Positions 17,115-25,731 of a stretch of 53,091 nucleotides of DNA are shown here, one piece after another; position 1 is the first letter of the stretch; every line of letters begins with the position of its first letter. The position numbers and the translations under genes were made by a program. Where the stretch lies: NCBI GenBank assembly GCA_964525395.1, contig CAZGGU010000004.1, positions 1-53,091 of the forward strand, in the 5' to 3' direction. The stretch is from 2-01-FULL-39-10-A sp964525395. Lineage in GTDB: Bacteria > Patescibacteriota > Microgenomatia > Levybacterales > UBA12049. Under the pieces are notes generated by a model. It saw only the letters and a list, made by a program, of their open reading frames with translations. It made no database searches and was not told where the DNA came from.

Positions 17115-18500
17115 CTAATTCTTAAGAATGGTTATTTTTTTCTGATTCTTCGGATCCATGATAAAACGATTTAAAATTTTATATGTATCGAAATCAAATC
17201 TGTAGATTCGTTCGATTTCTTCCAAATCAAATTCATTTTTAATGCTTCCTAGATAACACCACTTATCAATCACATGAGCTTCAGACCTTTCTCCTTCTTC
17301 ACGGATTAAAATAGGAGAATCGAAATTCCAAGGACGGATTTTCTTACTATAAAAACCTTCTTCAAAACGTAAATTATATTTGAGATTCATTTCTTTTCCA
17401 TCGCAGGCGCCAAAACATTCTTTAAGATGATAATAAAAACAAAGCCCTTTACCTTTCTCTAAACCTAATAAACGAGGACAAAGATGAAATTCCTTCGCGA
17501 CGGTATAAAGAAAATCTTTAGCTTGCTTCTCAGTTCTGAATACTCCCAAAATTTTATCTAGATCCTTAATTTCAATACTATCAAGCTCGCGAACCTCCAC
17601 GGTATTAAAACCCTTGTCATCAATTTTCCTAAGAAGTATCGGCATTTTTTTGGACTCTCTAAGCATTCTATTAAAAATGGGTTGATGTTTTTTTATCATT
17701 GTGCTTTCTAGAAGTAGAGCGCCCAACTCTCCAGCAGTTTCAATAGTTTCGATGCTTCTAATTTCTCGCGAGATTTTCATATCAGTCAGTGACAAATGAT
17801 CATTAGAAAAATGAGAAAGAATCCTATCCCGAAGATTTATACTTTTCCCGATATAAAGAATCGAACCATTTTCTCCATAAAAAATATAAACACCTGGATT
17901 TTCTGGAAGATTTTCTAATGACTCAACAGGAATATTAATCGGAGTCGTTGGACGCTTCATTGCGATATTAATCGCTTGTTCGAACAAATCTTTTTTTATT
18001 TCTTTTTTAGCTTTTTTAAAAAAATCAAATAAAACTTTCGCGTCGTCGTAAGCACGATGTCTATTTTTACATTCAAAGCCAAACTTTTCTATTATCGAAT
18101 CTAAGTTATATCTTTTTTCATTGGGATATAAAAGTCTAGCGAGTTTTACAGTACAGAAATATTTCGAAGAAAAACTACCTCCATTTCTTTTAAATTCATT
18201 TTTTAAAAACCCATAATCAAATCGAACATTATGAGCGACGAAAACAGAGTCATTTAAAATATCAGCAATCTCGTCTTTTATTTCATAAAAACTTGGGGCA
18301 TTTTCCAAATCCTTATTCGTAATTCCTGTAAGATCTGTAATGAAAGGATCGATATTTCGGCCGGGATTAATTAAGGATTTAAATTCACGAACCTTTTTCC
18401 CATTCTCCATTCTAATGATTCCAATTTCGATTATTCTCCCTGCCAAGGCTGAGGTGCCTGTGGTTTCTGTGTCTACGAAGCAAATCTTAGATGGCAGCAT
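17115..18500 (-). CDS. DnaQ-type 3'-5' exonuclease fused to a UvrC-like GIY-YIG domain
   Basis: Two-domain DNA repair-type protein. The N-terminal DEDDh exonuclease has FVDTETTG (Exo I), HNVRFDYGFL (Exo II) and HRAYDDAKV (Exo III). After a linker a GIY-YIG nuclease domain begins (PGVYIFYGENGSILYIGKS, then a conserved Arg and the ESTMIKKHQPIFN end), followed by a UvrC-like Cys-containing region (LCPRLLGLEKGKGLCFYY, CFGAC). Such exonuclease/UvrC-N fusions are known as Cho-like proteins. Start: an in-frame TTG at 18539 adds 13 residues, but the ATG giving MLPSKICFV sits directly before the exonuclease fold and is preferred. Confidence 0.88.
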   Translation of the reverse strand: MLPSKICFVDTETTGTSALAGRIIEIGIIRMENGKKVREFKSLINPGRNIDPFITDLTGITNKDLENAPSFYEIKDEIADILNDSVFVAHNVRFDYGFLKNEFKRNGGSFSSKYFCTVKLARLLYPNEKRYNLDSIIEKFGFECKNRHRAYDDAKVLFDFFKKAKKEIKKDLFEQAINIAMKRPTTPINIPVESLENLPENPGVYIFYGENGSILYIGKSINLRDRILSHFSNDHLSLTDMKISREIRSIETIETAGELGALLLESTMIKKHQPIFNRMLRESKKMPILLRKIDDKGFNTVEVRELDSIEIKDLDKILGVFRTEKQAKDFLYTVAKEFHLCPRLLGLEKGKGLCFYYHLKECFGACDGKEMNLKYNLRFEEGFYSKKIRPWNFDSPILIREEGERSEAHVIDKWCYLGSIKNEFDLEEIERIYRFDFDTYKILNRFIMDPKNQKKITILKN

Positions 18501-18571
18501 AAGTCTATAAAACTTATCACTTTTAAAGACTGCTTTCAAGCAATAAAAATAAAATTTTAAACCTATAGCAT

Positions 18572-18600
18572 TTGTTATTTACCTTCAGGTATGCTAAAAT
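18572..18600 (+). promoter_or_regulatory. Promoter of the GC-rich membrane protein gene
   Basis: TTGTTA, 17 bases, then TAAAAT preceded by TGC (an extended -10). The predicted start near 18607 leaves a leader of about 105 bases, long for this window. Confidence 0.65.
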
Positions 18601-18617
18601 CCGCAAGCTTAAAATAA

Positions 18618-18639
18618 TTCAGAATCAAAGCTTTCTGAA
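18618..18639 (+). promoter_or_regulatory. Leader hairpin before the GC-rich gene
   Basis: TTCAGAA and TTCTGAA are perfect 7-base arms around an 8-base loop. GGAGG follows at once (18640-18644) but has no ATG at working distance. It could be a regulatory or stabilising 5' structure. Confidence 0.4.
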
Positions 18640-18695
18640 GGAGGTTACAGCAGCACATTAAAAATTCACGGAACTAAAAACAAAACCAGAACTAC

Positions 18696-18702
18696 AAGGA
18701 GG
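18696..18702 (+). promoter_or_regulatory. Strong Shine-Dalgarno of the GC-rich gene
   Basis: AAGGAGG lies 10 bases before the ATG at 18713. Most other first genes in the window lack such a site, so it marks a different mode of translation initiation. Confidence 0.75.
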
Positions 18703-18712
18703 CTGTCCGATA

Positions 18713-20575
18713 ATGGATTCAGCTTTTCTTATGGCGATCTTGTTCGCCGGTTGCGCAGGCGTATTGTCTGCCGTCTTGACCATGTTTGGCAGGAAGAACA
18801 AGAAGCCCATCTGGGCTTTCCTGTTCTCACTGCTCATGACTTTCTTTATTTCCCTGGTCGGCATCTGGTTCTTCAACCCTGATTTCAGCTTCATGCTGAA
18901 TAGCGGTTGGTTTATCGGATTTACGATCGTACTACTTATCACCGCCCTGAGCACAATCATGTTCGGTGGTTTTGAAAAGCGCAATTCATGGGATGAACCC
19001 ATGCCTGCGATTTTGCCTGTTGGCATCACATTCCTATTGGCAGCAGGCCTCATTTTCGTACGCTTTATCGTCATGCCTCTCACAAATCCTCCAGGTTTGT
19101 GGTCTGATGAAGGACAGCGACAGATCTACAGCCTGCTCCAACTCAAGGATGCAGAGCCTGGCCAGACTGCTCCTGATCTCGACATCAACATGGCACAGCG
19201 CGTCTCGCCAGGTCACGCCAAGCAGAAGGCGCTCAATGCTCTTCCGCGCGAAGGCAGCATTGGTAGCTACTTGACGGTTGGCGAGCCTTATCTTCAGGGA
19301 ATTCGTTTGAATGGATCCCAGACTCCTCACCCGTATTACGTATTCTCCATGACCGTCACTGACGGCTGGGCTTACAACAATTCGGGTGGAGAAATTCCGG
19401 GATTCATTATCGTCGACGCAGCCGATAAGGACGCTCCGGCAAGATGGATTGCGCTCGAATCGGGTCATGGTATTCGCTACGTCCAAGGCGCTGGCTTTCT
19501 TTCTAAGTGGGATCTTGATCGCTATGTTTACCAAGCTTTCAGTCTTCCGAATCAAATCCGCGTCGAAGAACTCGACGGCATGGAAGTTGACGACGAACTG
19601 AACCCTTGGTATACCGCCAGCATCATGTCGCCAGTTGCGGGTTATGACAACTACTACCCCACAGGCATGATCATCGTCAATCCCAATACGGGAGAGATCA
19701 AGCGCTATACGCTTGATGAGATCCCTGATTGGGTTGACCGCAAGCTGCCAATTTCAACGGCAGACAGATTGATCAACGCCTGGGCAGGGTATGCAAACCA
19801 TAAGATCTCTTTCCTGGTCGACACTAATCAGGGTAAAAAGAAGATCGACGAAGAGTCAGAAGTCTGGAGCCCTGATGGCCTACTGATTCAATATGTGCTG
19901 ACCGCTAACACCGATAACAGCACTGTTGCATCTGACTTGATTTACGTAAACCCTCGAACGATGGAAGCCGTGCGTTACGATATGCAAGGCGTTGTTCAGT
20001 CCCGAGTGGCAGAGACGATCAAGGCAAAGGCCAAGTCGCAGTATGTTGTAGACATGGATGTTTCCATTCTGCAAATCGAATGGATTGCCGGTCGGCAAGT
20101 CTGGTACGGTGTCCTCGAGAAGGATCAAAAGTACTGGGGCGTTGCTCTAGTGCAGACATCCTTTGCTGTCTCGGCTGATACCAATGGTTACATCATCGAT
20201 CCGGATCTGCAAACTGCAGTTCAGCGTCTGAGGATTCAGATCGCCACCGGCTCTAATTCTGATGGAATCACAAACATTCCCGATACTACTGTCACCGTTC
20301 AGCTTGAAGGCGTAATCGACCGTCTCGGTTCGAATACGATGTCTTCTGACGGTCAGACGTGGTATGGGAATTTCATTCTTCGTACGACTTATGAAGGTCG
20401 GCAAATTCTGGTGATCTGTCGCTATCCGGCTTCAGACATCAAGTATGCCTTCCTCCATGAAGGTGACTCAGTGACTGTCACTCTTCTGTCGGTCAATACC
20501 GATGGAATCAATGATGTCATCACAGTCGATAACCATACCTATCAAGTCAATTTTCAAACGGCTCAGCCGAACTAG
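18713..20575 (+). CDS. GC-rich membrane protein with large extracytoplasmic PepSY-like region, unknown function
   Basis: I do not recognise this family. Four hydrophobic segments (about residues 5-25, 33-53, 61-83, 98-121) are followed by about 490 extracytoplasmic residues. These contain related units reading GFIIVDAADKDAP, GMIIVNPNTGEIKRY and DLIYVNPRTMEAVRY, which resemble the strand-turn-strand of PepSY domains, and a WVDRKLP motif. The last 100 residues are beta-rich and could be a small barrel. Base and codon use is far more GC-rich (GAC, ATC, CGC, CTG, AAG) than both neighbours. It is an isolated plus-strand gene with its own promoter, long leader, strong Shine-Dalgarno and GC-rich terminator. 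Lateral acquisition is inferred; strong codon selection is the alternative. Confidence 0.85.
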   Translation: MDSAFLMAILFAGCAGVLSAVLTMFGRKNKKPIWAFLFSLLMTFFISLVGIWFFNPDFSFMLNSGWFIGFTIVLLITALSTIMFGGFEKRNSWDEPMPAILPVGITFLLAAGLIFVRFIVMPLTNPPGLWSDEGQRQIYSLLQLKDAEPGQTAPDLDINMAQRVSPGHAKQKALNALPREGSIGSYLTVGEPYLQGIRLNGSQTPHPYYVFSMTVTDGWAYNNSGGEIPGFIIVDAADKDAPARWIALESGHGIRYVQGAGFLSKWDLDRYVYQAFSLPNQIRVEELDGMEVDDELNPWYTASIMSPVAGYDNYYPTGMIIVNPNTGEIKRYTLDEIPDWVDRKLPISTADRLINAWAGYANHKISFLVDTNQGKKKIDEESEVWSPDGLLIQYVLTANTDNSTVASDLIYVNPRTMEAVRYDMQGVVQSRVAETIKAKAKSQYVVDMDVSILQIEWIAGRQVWYGVLEKDQKYWGVALVQTSFAVSADTNGYIIDPDLQTAVQRLRIQIATGSNSDGITNIPDTTVTVQLEGVIDRLGSNTMSSDGQTWYGNFILRTTYEGRQILVICRYPASDIKYAFLHEGDSVTVTLLSVNTDGINDVITVDNHTYQVNFQTAQPN

Positions 20576-20591
20576 TTCCGCGAATTTCACC

Positions 20592-20624
20592 GCGGGGTTG
20601 GTGTCTCATTTGACACCGCCCCGC
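20592..20624 (+). terminator. Terminator hairpin after the GC-rich gene
   Basis: GCGGGG and GGTGTC pair with GACACC and CCCCGC around the 6-base loop TCATTT, with a small internal mismatch. It starts 17 bases after the stop. The following AACTCTTTCT is only moderately T-rich, so termination efficiency is uncertain. Confidence 0.75.
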
Positions 20625-20789
20625 AACTCTTTCTACAAAATTTACCTTGAATTAACTAAGTTTCTCTAGAAATTATTTATAGATATATTATGTATGGATT
20701 GTGGCGCAAAAAGTTGCCATCTGTTTTCGTTAGACATCTTACCTACAATCATAAGCTGGATTTATAACCAAAGGTTGCTTTTCAAACTA

Positions 20790-21062
20790 CTAAACAAATA
20801 GTGAGGCAAGAAGCCCGAGGAGTAATACTACTTCGCAAATTAAAAATATAGTGGAGACTATAAGAGTTACGATAGATATCTTTGAGAAAACATTCTTATC
20901 ACCTTTGGATAAGACAAACAAACTAAGAATAAATGCAATCAAAATAGAAACAAAACCGAATCCGAAAGTGATAAGGAAATTGAGACCCAGAAAAGTCAAA
21001 GTTACAGCTATTATTAATAGTATTACAGACAAAATCGAAGGAACTACTATCTTTGTATCCAT
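20790..21062 (-). CDS. Small hydrophobic membrane protein, unknown
   Basis: The 90 residues form three predicted membrane helices (about 6-28, 32-51, 63-88) with a short charged loop (KGDKN). I do not recognise it. The composition is that of a real membrane protein, while the opposite-strand frame over the same bases reads as a basic, unstructured shadow. A TAATAT hexamer lies 6 bases before the ATG, like the guaB promoter. The 214 bases downstream to the GC-rich gene hold only that gene's terminator and no other feature I can support. Confidence 0.6.
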   Translation of the reverse strand: MDTKIVVPSILSVILLIIAVTLTFLGLNFLITFGFGFVSILIAFILSLFVLSKGDKNVFSKISIVTLIVSTIFLICEVVLLLGLLASLFV

Positions 21063-21108
21063 ATACCTATATTACACAAATATCTTCTCATTGATCAACT
21101 ATTACTTC

Positions 21109-22230
21109 TTATCTAAACTTTGAGGCGATTCTGTCTAATAATTCATCTTTACCCATCTCATCTTTAACGGAAATAAAAACTGGATTATATCCGGCAAACT
21201 TTTCTTCCACCTCTTCTCTTTCCTCAGGAAATAATTTATCTACTTTATTAAATACATAAATTACACGCTCTCGATCAATCTTTAAATCATTTAGAATATC
21301 TTCAACCACGATAATTTTCTCAAATAATTCAGGATCCGACGCATCTACCACATGCAAAACGACATCAGCATGAATTGATTCCATTAAAGTGGATTTAAAT
21401 GCTTGAATCAGCTTAGGGGGAAGATTTCTTATAAATCCTATAGTATCTGTGATCATTATTTCACTAGAAATTTGCGGTAAATAAATTTCTCCAGATGAAC
21501 TGTCCAAAGTTGCGAACAATGCGTCTTCAACTAAAACATTTTTCTTAGCAAGTAAATTAAACAATGAACTTTTTCCAGCATTAGTGTAACCCACTATCGA
21601 AACTGTTTTAATTCCCACTCTTTTTCTTCTCTCAATTCTCTTCATGCGGTCTGAACTTAGTTTCTCTAATTCATCATTAACGTTTTTTATCTCATGTCTC
21701 CAATGACGCTTCATAAGTTCAGTATTCGTTTCACCCACACCAGTAGTACCTACACCACCACCTTGTCGTGACATAACCATTCCCATTCCATAAATTCTTG
21801 GTCCCATATAACGCATGCGAGCTAATTCTATTTGTAATTTTGCTTCTTTAGTCGCTGCATGTTTCTCGAAAATATGTAAAATTAAATCCACCCTATCAAA
21901 TACTTCTATTTTTGGATTCGCTTTTTGTAAAGCAGTCTTCAAATTAAATACTTGACTAGGCTTTGCTGTATTATTCAGAACTACTACATCTATTTTTTTC
22001 TCTTCCACTACTTTAGCTACTTCTAATACTTTCCCTTTTCCGACGAAGGTTGTACTATCAGGATTATCTAGTCTCTGAATGATACGATCCACTATCTCTC
22101 CACCCAATGTCTGAATTAGAGACTCCAGCTCTTCACCATTCTCTATAGATCTTTCTTTATTAGCGCGTGGATTAATAACATGTATAGGTAAAAATCTTTT
22201 TAACAAATTATTCTCTTTCATTTCACTCAT
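21109..22230 (-). CDS. hflX: Ribosome-associated GTPase HflX
   Basis: GTPase that binds the large ribosomal subunit and rescues stalled ribosomes. The N-terminal HflX domain is followed by the Gly-rich linker (SRQGGGVGTTGVGET) and a G domain with GYTNAGKSS (P-loop, 214-222), DTIGF (G3) and NKVDK (G4). Counting from the first in-frame ATG (22239) would place that start inside the -10 box; the ATG at 22230 lies 7 bases after TATAAT and is chosen, giving 373 residues. It is a normal length for the family. Confidence 0.93.
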   Translation of the reverse strand: MSEMKENNLLKRFLPIHVINPRANKERSIENGEELESLIQTLGGEIVDRIIQRLDNPDSTTFVGKGKVLEVAKVVEEKKIDVVVLNNTAKPSQVFNLKTALQKANPKIEVFDRVDLILHIFEKHAATKEAKLQIELARMRYMGPRIYGMGMVMSRQGGGVGTTGVGETNTELMKRHWRHEIKNVNDELEKLSSDRMKRIERRKRVGIKTVSIVGYTNAGKSSLFNLLAKKNVLVEDALFATLDSSSGEIYLPQISSEIMITDTIGFIRNLPPKLIQAFKSTLMESIHADVVLHVVDASDPELFEKIIVVEDILNDLKIDRERVIYVFNKVDKLFPEEREEVEEKFAGYNPVFISVKDEMGKDELLDRIASKFR

Positions 22231-22237
22231 TGAGAAC

Positions 22238-22246
22238 ATTATAACA
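22238..22246 (-). promoter_or_regulatory. Extended -10 promoter of hflX (leaderless)
   Basis: TGTTATAAT on the minus strand. The upstream in-frame ATG is part of this box, so it cannot be the start of an mRNA made here; the next ATG is 7 bases downstream. Confidence 0.75.
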
Positions 22247-22298
22247 ATACTGAAGATAAATAAGTGAACGAGAGGTATTTAGCGAATTCGATTTATGA

Positions 22299-23036
22299 TT
22301 ATTTATATTTGACTGGAATAATCTTTATTCTCAAAATTCCGATGATGGAATTTTTATATTCAAGAAGACCTGCACTAGATTTTCCCTGTTCTCTATCGGT
22401 AAAGGTAATTGGCACTTCAATAATTTTATATTTCTTCATTCTCAATCTGTAAACTGCTTCTGATAATGCTATGAAACCTTTTTCCTTAAGTTGAATACTT
22501 AGTAAATATTCCACGGCGCTTCTGTTATATAAACGAAAACCATTCGTATAATCTGATACCTTAAGTCCCAGCCAAGAGTTAATCAGTTTATTGATTATTT
22601 TACTTAGAACTTTTCTCTTCATTGGCCATTTGGTAATTTGACTTTGATCCAAATATCTTGAGCCTATTACGACATCTGCCTTCTTACTTATTAGTTCTTT
22701 AAGTAATTTTTTGGCTTCAAGCGGGTTATGAGATAAATCCGCATCTAGTTCGAAAAAATATTTAATATTTTTATTTTTTAATAATTCTTCATATCCTCTA
22801 TGCACCGCGCTTCCTCTGCCTTCTTTAGAAAATCTAGAAATTAATAAAATATCTTTATTATTTTTAAATTTACTTTTAGAAATATTGCTTTTAAGTAATT
22901 TGTTTTCTTTTTCATTTGAATCATCCACGATTACGATAAGTGAGTAGGGAAATGTTTCTTTAATTTTCGTAATGAGTGACACGATATTTAATGATTCGTT
23001 ATATGAGGGTATGACGAACCCTATTTCTTGCTTCAT
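22299..23036 (-). CDS. Dolichyl-phosphate-mannose synthase-like GT2 glycosyltransferase
   Basis: Family 2 glycosyltransferase of the DPM1/polyprenol-phosphate sugar synthase type. Visible are VIPSYNES, VDDSNE, the metal-binding ELDADLSH, VIGSRYL and the C-terminal TFTDREQGKSSAG. It is 245 residues long with no membrane tail, so it resembles the soluble catalytic form. It likely charges a polyprenyl phosphate with a sugar at the inner face of the membrane. Its ATG overlaps the stop of the GT-C-like gene by 4 bases (ATGA), so the two probably supply and use the same lipid-linked sugar. Confidence 0.88.
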   Translation of the reverse strand: MKQEIGFVIPSYNESLNIVSLITKIKETFPYSLIVIVDDSNEKENKLLKSNISKSKFKNNKDILLISRFSKEGRGSAVHRGYEELLKNKNIKYFFELDADLSHNPLEAKKLLKELISKKADVVIGSRYLDQSQITKWPMKRKVLSKIINKLINSWLGLKVSDYTNGFRLYNRSAVEYLLSIQLKEKGFIALSEAVYRLRMKKYKIIEVPITFTDREQGKSSAGLLEYKNSIIGILRIKIIPVKYK

Positions 23037-24703
23037 AAACCTTCTCCCAACTTTTCTTTAATTATATTCTGGGTTTCCCCTGTTGTATCTTTAAATTCAT
23101 ATGATCCGTCGACGAAATGTAATCCGATCACATTATTCTTGTCTATTTTTTTACTTTTAATAAGTGGCACTAACTCTTCCATCTCTGTGAAGTATCCGAA
23201 CTGTGTTCCGTTACACTCGTTATAAGTATTATTAAAATTTAATTTCCCTAACTGACATTTATCTACAAATGGTTTTCCATTAAAGGCCAGAGGAAGCATA
23301 TAAGCTGCTCTTATTTTAAAAGGAAGATGAAAATCAGGATAAAAATATGATCTATCACTTGTCTGATAAACAATTACTTTTTTAGAATTAGGTGTCTTCA
23401 CAGCTTGCAATGATTCCCAAGTTTTCTTAATCGCTATATCATCAATTGCCTGGAACAATACTTCTCGTCTCGTAATGGTCATTTCTTTACATAACCATAA
23501 ACCAAATAAGACAAAAACTAAAATATAAATATATTTTCTCATTGATTTAGTAGTTTTATATTTTTCAATTAATTTATTAAAAAATACCCCGAAAATTATT
23601 GCGACCCCAATAACTGGTAGGTACATATGTCTCGGTTCAAGATATGAAAGTCCTCCTCTGTCTGTATAAAATAAAGCTATAACAAAAAACTGTAAAAAAT
23701 AAAACAACAGACCAAAAACGATAACTTTTTTCTCAAATTTTCCTACACTTCTATACAAAATGAAGATCAATATTAAAATAAAAATTGAAATCACCACTGA
23801 AATAAAATCTCCTACTATTAAATGAGAGATCGTGGAAACATTAGGATCTTTAGAGACTAATGGGTAATAAAAATTAATAAACGAATCACTTATTCTAAAC
23901 ATCAGTCTTAGTGGAATAAAAATATGACTAAGTGAAACTAGCGGATAAAAGATTACATTAAACCCACCCTTTAAAAGAATTTCAATTTTATCTCCATACT
24001 CTGTAAATAATCTGAATAACCCTAAAAGAACTACTCCAGATCCCAAGATCATTACAAATTTTGGAATCTTAAGCACGTTAGGCCGTTTGTAAAATAAAAA
24101 TATTAATATTACGATCAGTCCTGCTGTCACTATGCCTGTAGGCCGCATTAAAAAACTTAGGTATGAAGTAATTACTGCGAGGACTAAATATTTCTTCTTT
24201 TTGGAGTCGATAAAATTCATCGTGAGAAGAATTGTTAGTAAAATAAATGGAGTAGATCCGAGTATTTGAAATCCTGCAGCCGGCCATGAAATTGCTTCTT
24301 GCCCTGCACTGGCGATGGCGAAGAAGAAAGATGCGAGAAATGCACTAAAAGGCATAAGCTTAAACTTCCTCAAAACTTTATAAACTAAGAAGATATTTAA
24401 TAAATGAAGTGCTAGAAAAGAAAAGTGCCAAGGAGTAATACTTAATCCGAAAAGTGAGAAATATATATCATTAGTAAGTGCTAAACCAAATCTTATTCCT
24501 CCAGTAAAAGCAGTAGTAGGCCCAGCTGAGGTGATCGTATAAAATGGCCCATATTTTAAATACTGCATCCAGAATGACCATTCATCCATCGCGAAAAATG
24601 TCTGGAAAAGATACTGATAACTGAAGAGTACCCCTACGAGAGTAATTATGATAAATATTAAAGAATAAACATACTTATTCTTAATAAGATTTAATAAAGA
24701 CAT
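23033..24703 (-). CDS. Polytopic membrane protein, probable GT-C glycosyltransferase
   Basis: The 556 residues contain about 10-12 membrane helices. An acidic DE pair in the first extracytoplasmic loop (FAMDEWSFW, about 37-45) is the usual catalytic-site feature of GT-C enzymes, which use polyprenyl-phosphate sugars. The C-terminal 130 residues are soluble. Coupling by a 4-base overlap to a DPM1-like synthase supports this role. The acceptor is unknown. A TTGACT/TAAAAG promoter precedes it with 6 bases between -10 and ATG. Confidence 0.72.
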   Translation of the reverse strand: MSLLNLIKNKYVYSLIFIIITLVGVLFSYQYLFQTFFAMDEWSFWMQYLKYGPFYTITSAGPTTAFTGGIRFGLALTNDIYFSLFGLSITPWHFSFLALHLLNIFLVYKVLRKFKLMPFSAFLASFFFAIASAGQEAISWPAAGFQILGSTPFILLTILLTMNFIDSKKKKYLVLAVITSYLSFLMRPTGIVTAGLIVILIFLFYKRPNVLKIPKFVMILGSGVVLLGLFRLFTEYGDKIEILLKGGFNVIFYPLVSLSHIFIPLRLMFRISDSFINFYYPLVSKDPNVSTISHLIVGDFISVVISIFILILIFILYRSVGKFEKKVIVFGLLFYFLQFFVIALFYTDRGGLSYLEPRHMYLPVIGVAIIFGVFFNKLIEKYKTTKSMRKYIYILVFVLFGLWLCKEMTITRREVLFQAIDDIAIKKTWESLQAVKTPNSKKVIVYQTSDRSYFYPDFHLPFKIRAAYMLPLAFNGKPFVDKCQLGKLNFNNTYNECNGTQFGYFTEMEELVPLIKSKKIDKNNVIGLHFVDGSYEFKDTTGETQNIIKEKLGEGL

Positions 24704-24709
24704 ATAAGA

Positions 24710-24738
24710 CTTTTAACAAAGATTTACGAAGTAGTCAA
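24710..24738 (-). promoter_or_regulatory. Promoter of the GT-C / DPM1-like operon
   Basis: TTGACT, 17 bases, then TAAAAG on the minus strand, 6 bases before the ATG. The -10 is imperfect but spacing is ideal; the transcript should be leaderless. Confidence 0.55.
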
Positions 24739-24798
24739 GGAACACAACATTATCTAATAAAATAAATATTGTTTTTCTCTTTAAAGAGATTCTATGAA

Positions 24799-25197
24799 TT
24801 ACTTTTCCAAGTCTCCGATGTAAAAAGAGGATAAATACCCTTCTGGCTCACGCTGACCAGAATGTTGAGTATTAAACGCACTAGATCCATCTATTCCGCA
24901 AATTCCTAAAATTCTTTCAGATCCACCAGGATGCTGATTTATCCAGCTTGTCAAATTATAAACTTTACCATTTACAGCGCTCCAGCAATCTGTCTCTGAC
25001 CCGTGCTTCGTGACTTCTTCCATAGAAATGGGACCTGAGCTCTGTGGAGGAGTTACAGCACTACCAGGTGCGAGAGGTTTATCATTATCAGAATCTAATC
25101 CAGAAATATTAATAATTCTAGATTCAATTAGAAAAATTCCCAATATCAAAACAGTAAGCAAAATTATTCCAGAGACTACTATTAACTTTTTATTCAT
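24799..25197 (-). CDS. Membrane-anchored cytochrome b5-like heme-binding domain protein
   Basis: A membrane segment (about 5-25) and a proline-rich linker lead to a cytochrome b5 fold (about 56-132). The HPGG motif (89-92) gives one heme-ligand His, and His112 in FNTQHSGQ is placed to be the second. The domain should lie outside the membrane. Partners are unknown. The open frame runs to 25317, but a TATAAT box 6 bases before the ATG at 25197 and the anchor position favour the 132-residue form. Confidence 0.85.
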   Translation of the reverse strand: MNKKLIVVSGIILLTVLILGIFLIESRIINISGLDSDNDKPLAPGSAVTPPQSSGPISMEEVTKHGSETDCWSAVNGKVYNLTSWINQHPGGSERILGICGIDGSSAFNTQHSGQREPEGYLSSFYIGDLEK

Positions 25198-25203
25198 AAT
25201 AAT

Positions 25204-25209
25204 ATTATA
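25204..25209 (-). promoter_or_regulatory. -10 box of the cytochrome b5-domain gene (leaderless)
   Basis: TATAAT on the minus strand, 6 bases before the chosen ATG. It argues against the longer open frame. Confidence 0.6.
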
Positions 25210-25279
25210 CATCCGCCCAGCAAATATTCTCTGAATAATGAGGATTTTCTCTTCTTTGCAGTGAGGAGGCATTCCTAAC

Positions 25280-25663
25280 TTATGAAGCAAAAGGGAAGAA
25301 TAATAAAATAAAAGCAAAAACTATAAAAATAATTCCTGCAAATATATAGCTTTGAACATGGTTTTTGTAATTTTTCAGATTTGGCTTGAGTGGGTATTTA
25401 GTAGAAAGTCCTTTGATAAAATATTCTGCCCTGCTTCTATCAATTGATTTATGCACTATTCCATTAAACTCTTTATATTTATTTATATAATAAGCAGCCA
25501 ATAAACAGTAAATTCCAATTTCCATAAACGGAAGAAAAATATTCACAGCTGTAACAGGACCCATCAAGAGAGGTAAAATTAATAATGCAAAAAAGGCAGT
25601 AAGCCATAATAAGTCTGCTATTAGACTTGCTCCCGGGAATATCCATGAAATTGGAGGTCTCAT
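25280..25663 (-). CDS. Small membrane protein, unknown
   Basis: The 127 residues have hydrophobic segments near 15-35, 40-62 and 105-125 and a basic central loop (about 63-100). I do not recognise the family. Charged loops and regular membrane segments look coding. It does not overlap the cytochrome b5-domain gene when that gene is started at 25197. Confidence 0.55.
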   Translation of the reverse strand: MRPPISWIFPGASLIADLLWLTAFFALLILPLLMGPVTAVNIFLPFMEIGIYCLLAAYYINKYKEFNGIVHKSIDRSRAEYFIKGLSTKYPLKPNLKNYKNHVQSYIFAGIIFIVFAFILLFFPFAS

Positions 25664-25731
25664 TAATTTAGCTTATGCTTAAAAAAAAATTAAGTCAATT
25701 CATTCTTTTGCCTTAGAATAGGGGAAATATC

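Noticed and set aside
20851..21123. Plus-strand 90-codon frame opposite the small membrane protein
   Set aside because: It reads as basic, low-complexity sequence, while the minus frame has regular membrane helices and a plausible start.
23033..23038. Possible TGA recoding, as in some CPR lineages
   Set aside because: TGA ends the GT-C gene in a standard ATGA overlap, and I noticed no in-frame TGA inside a conserved protein.
25198..25317. Forty extra N-terminal residues of the cytochrome b5-domain protein
   Set aside because: They overlap the next gene, include the -10 box and precede a normal membrane anchor.
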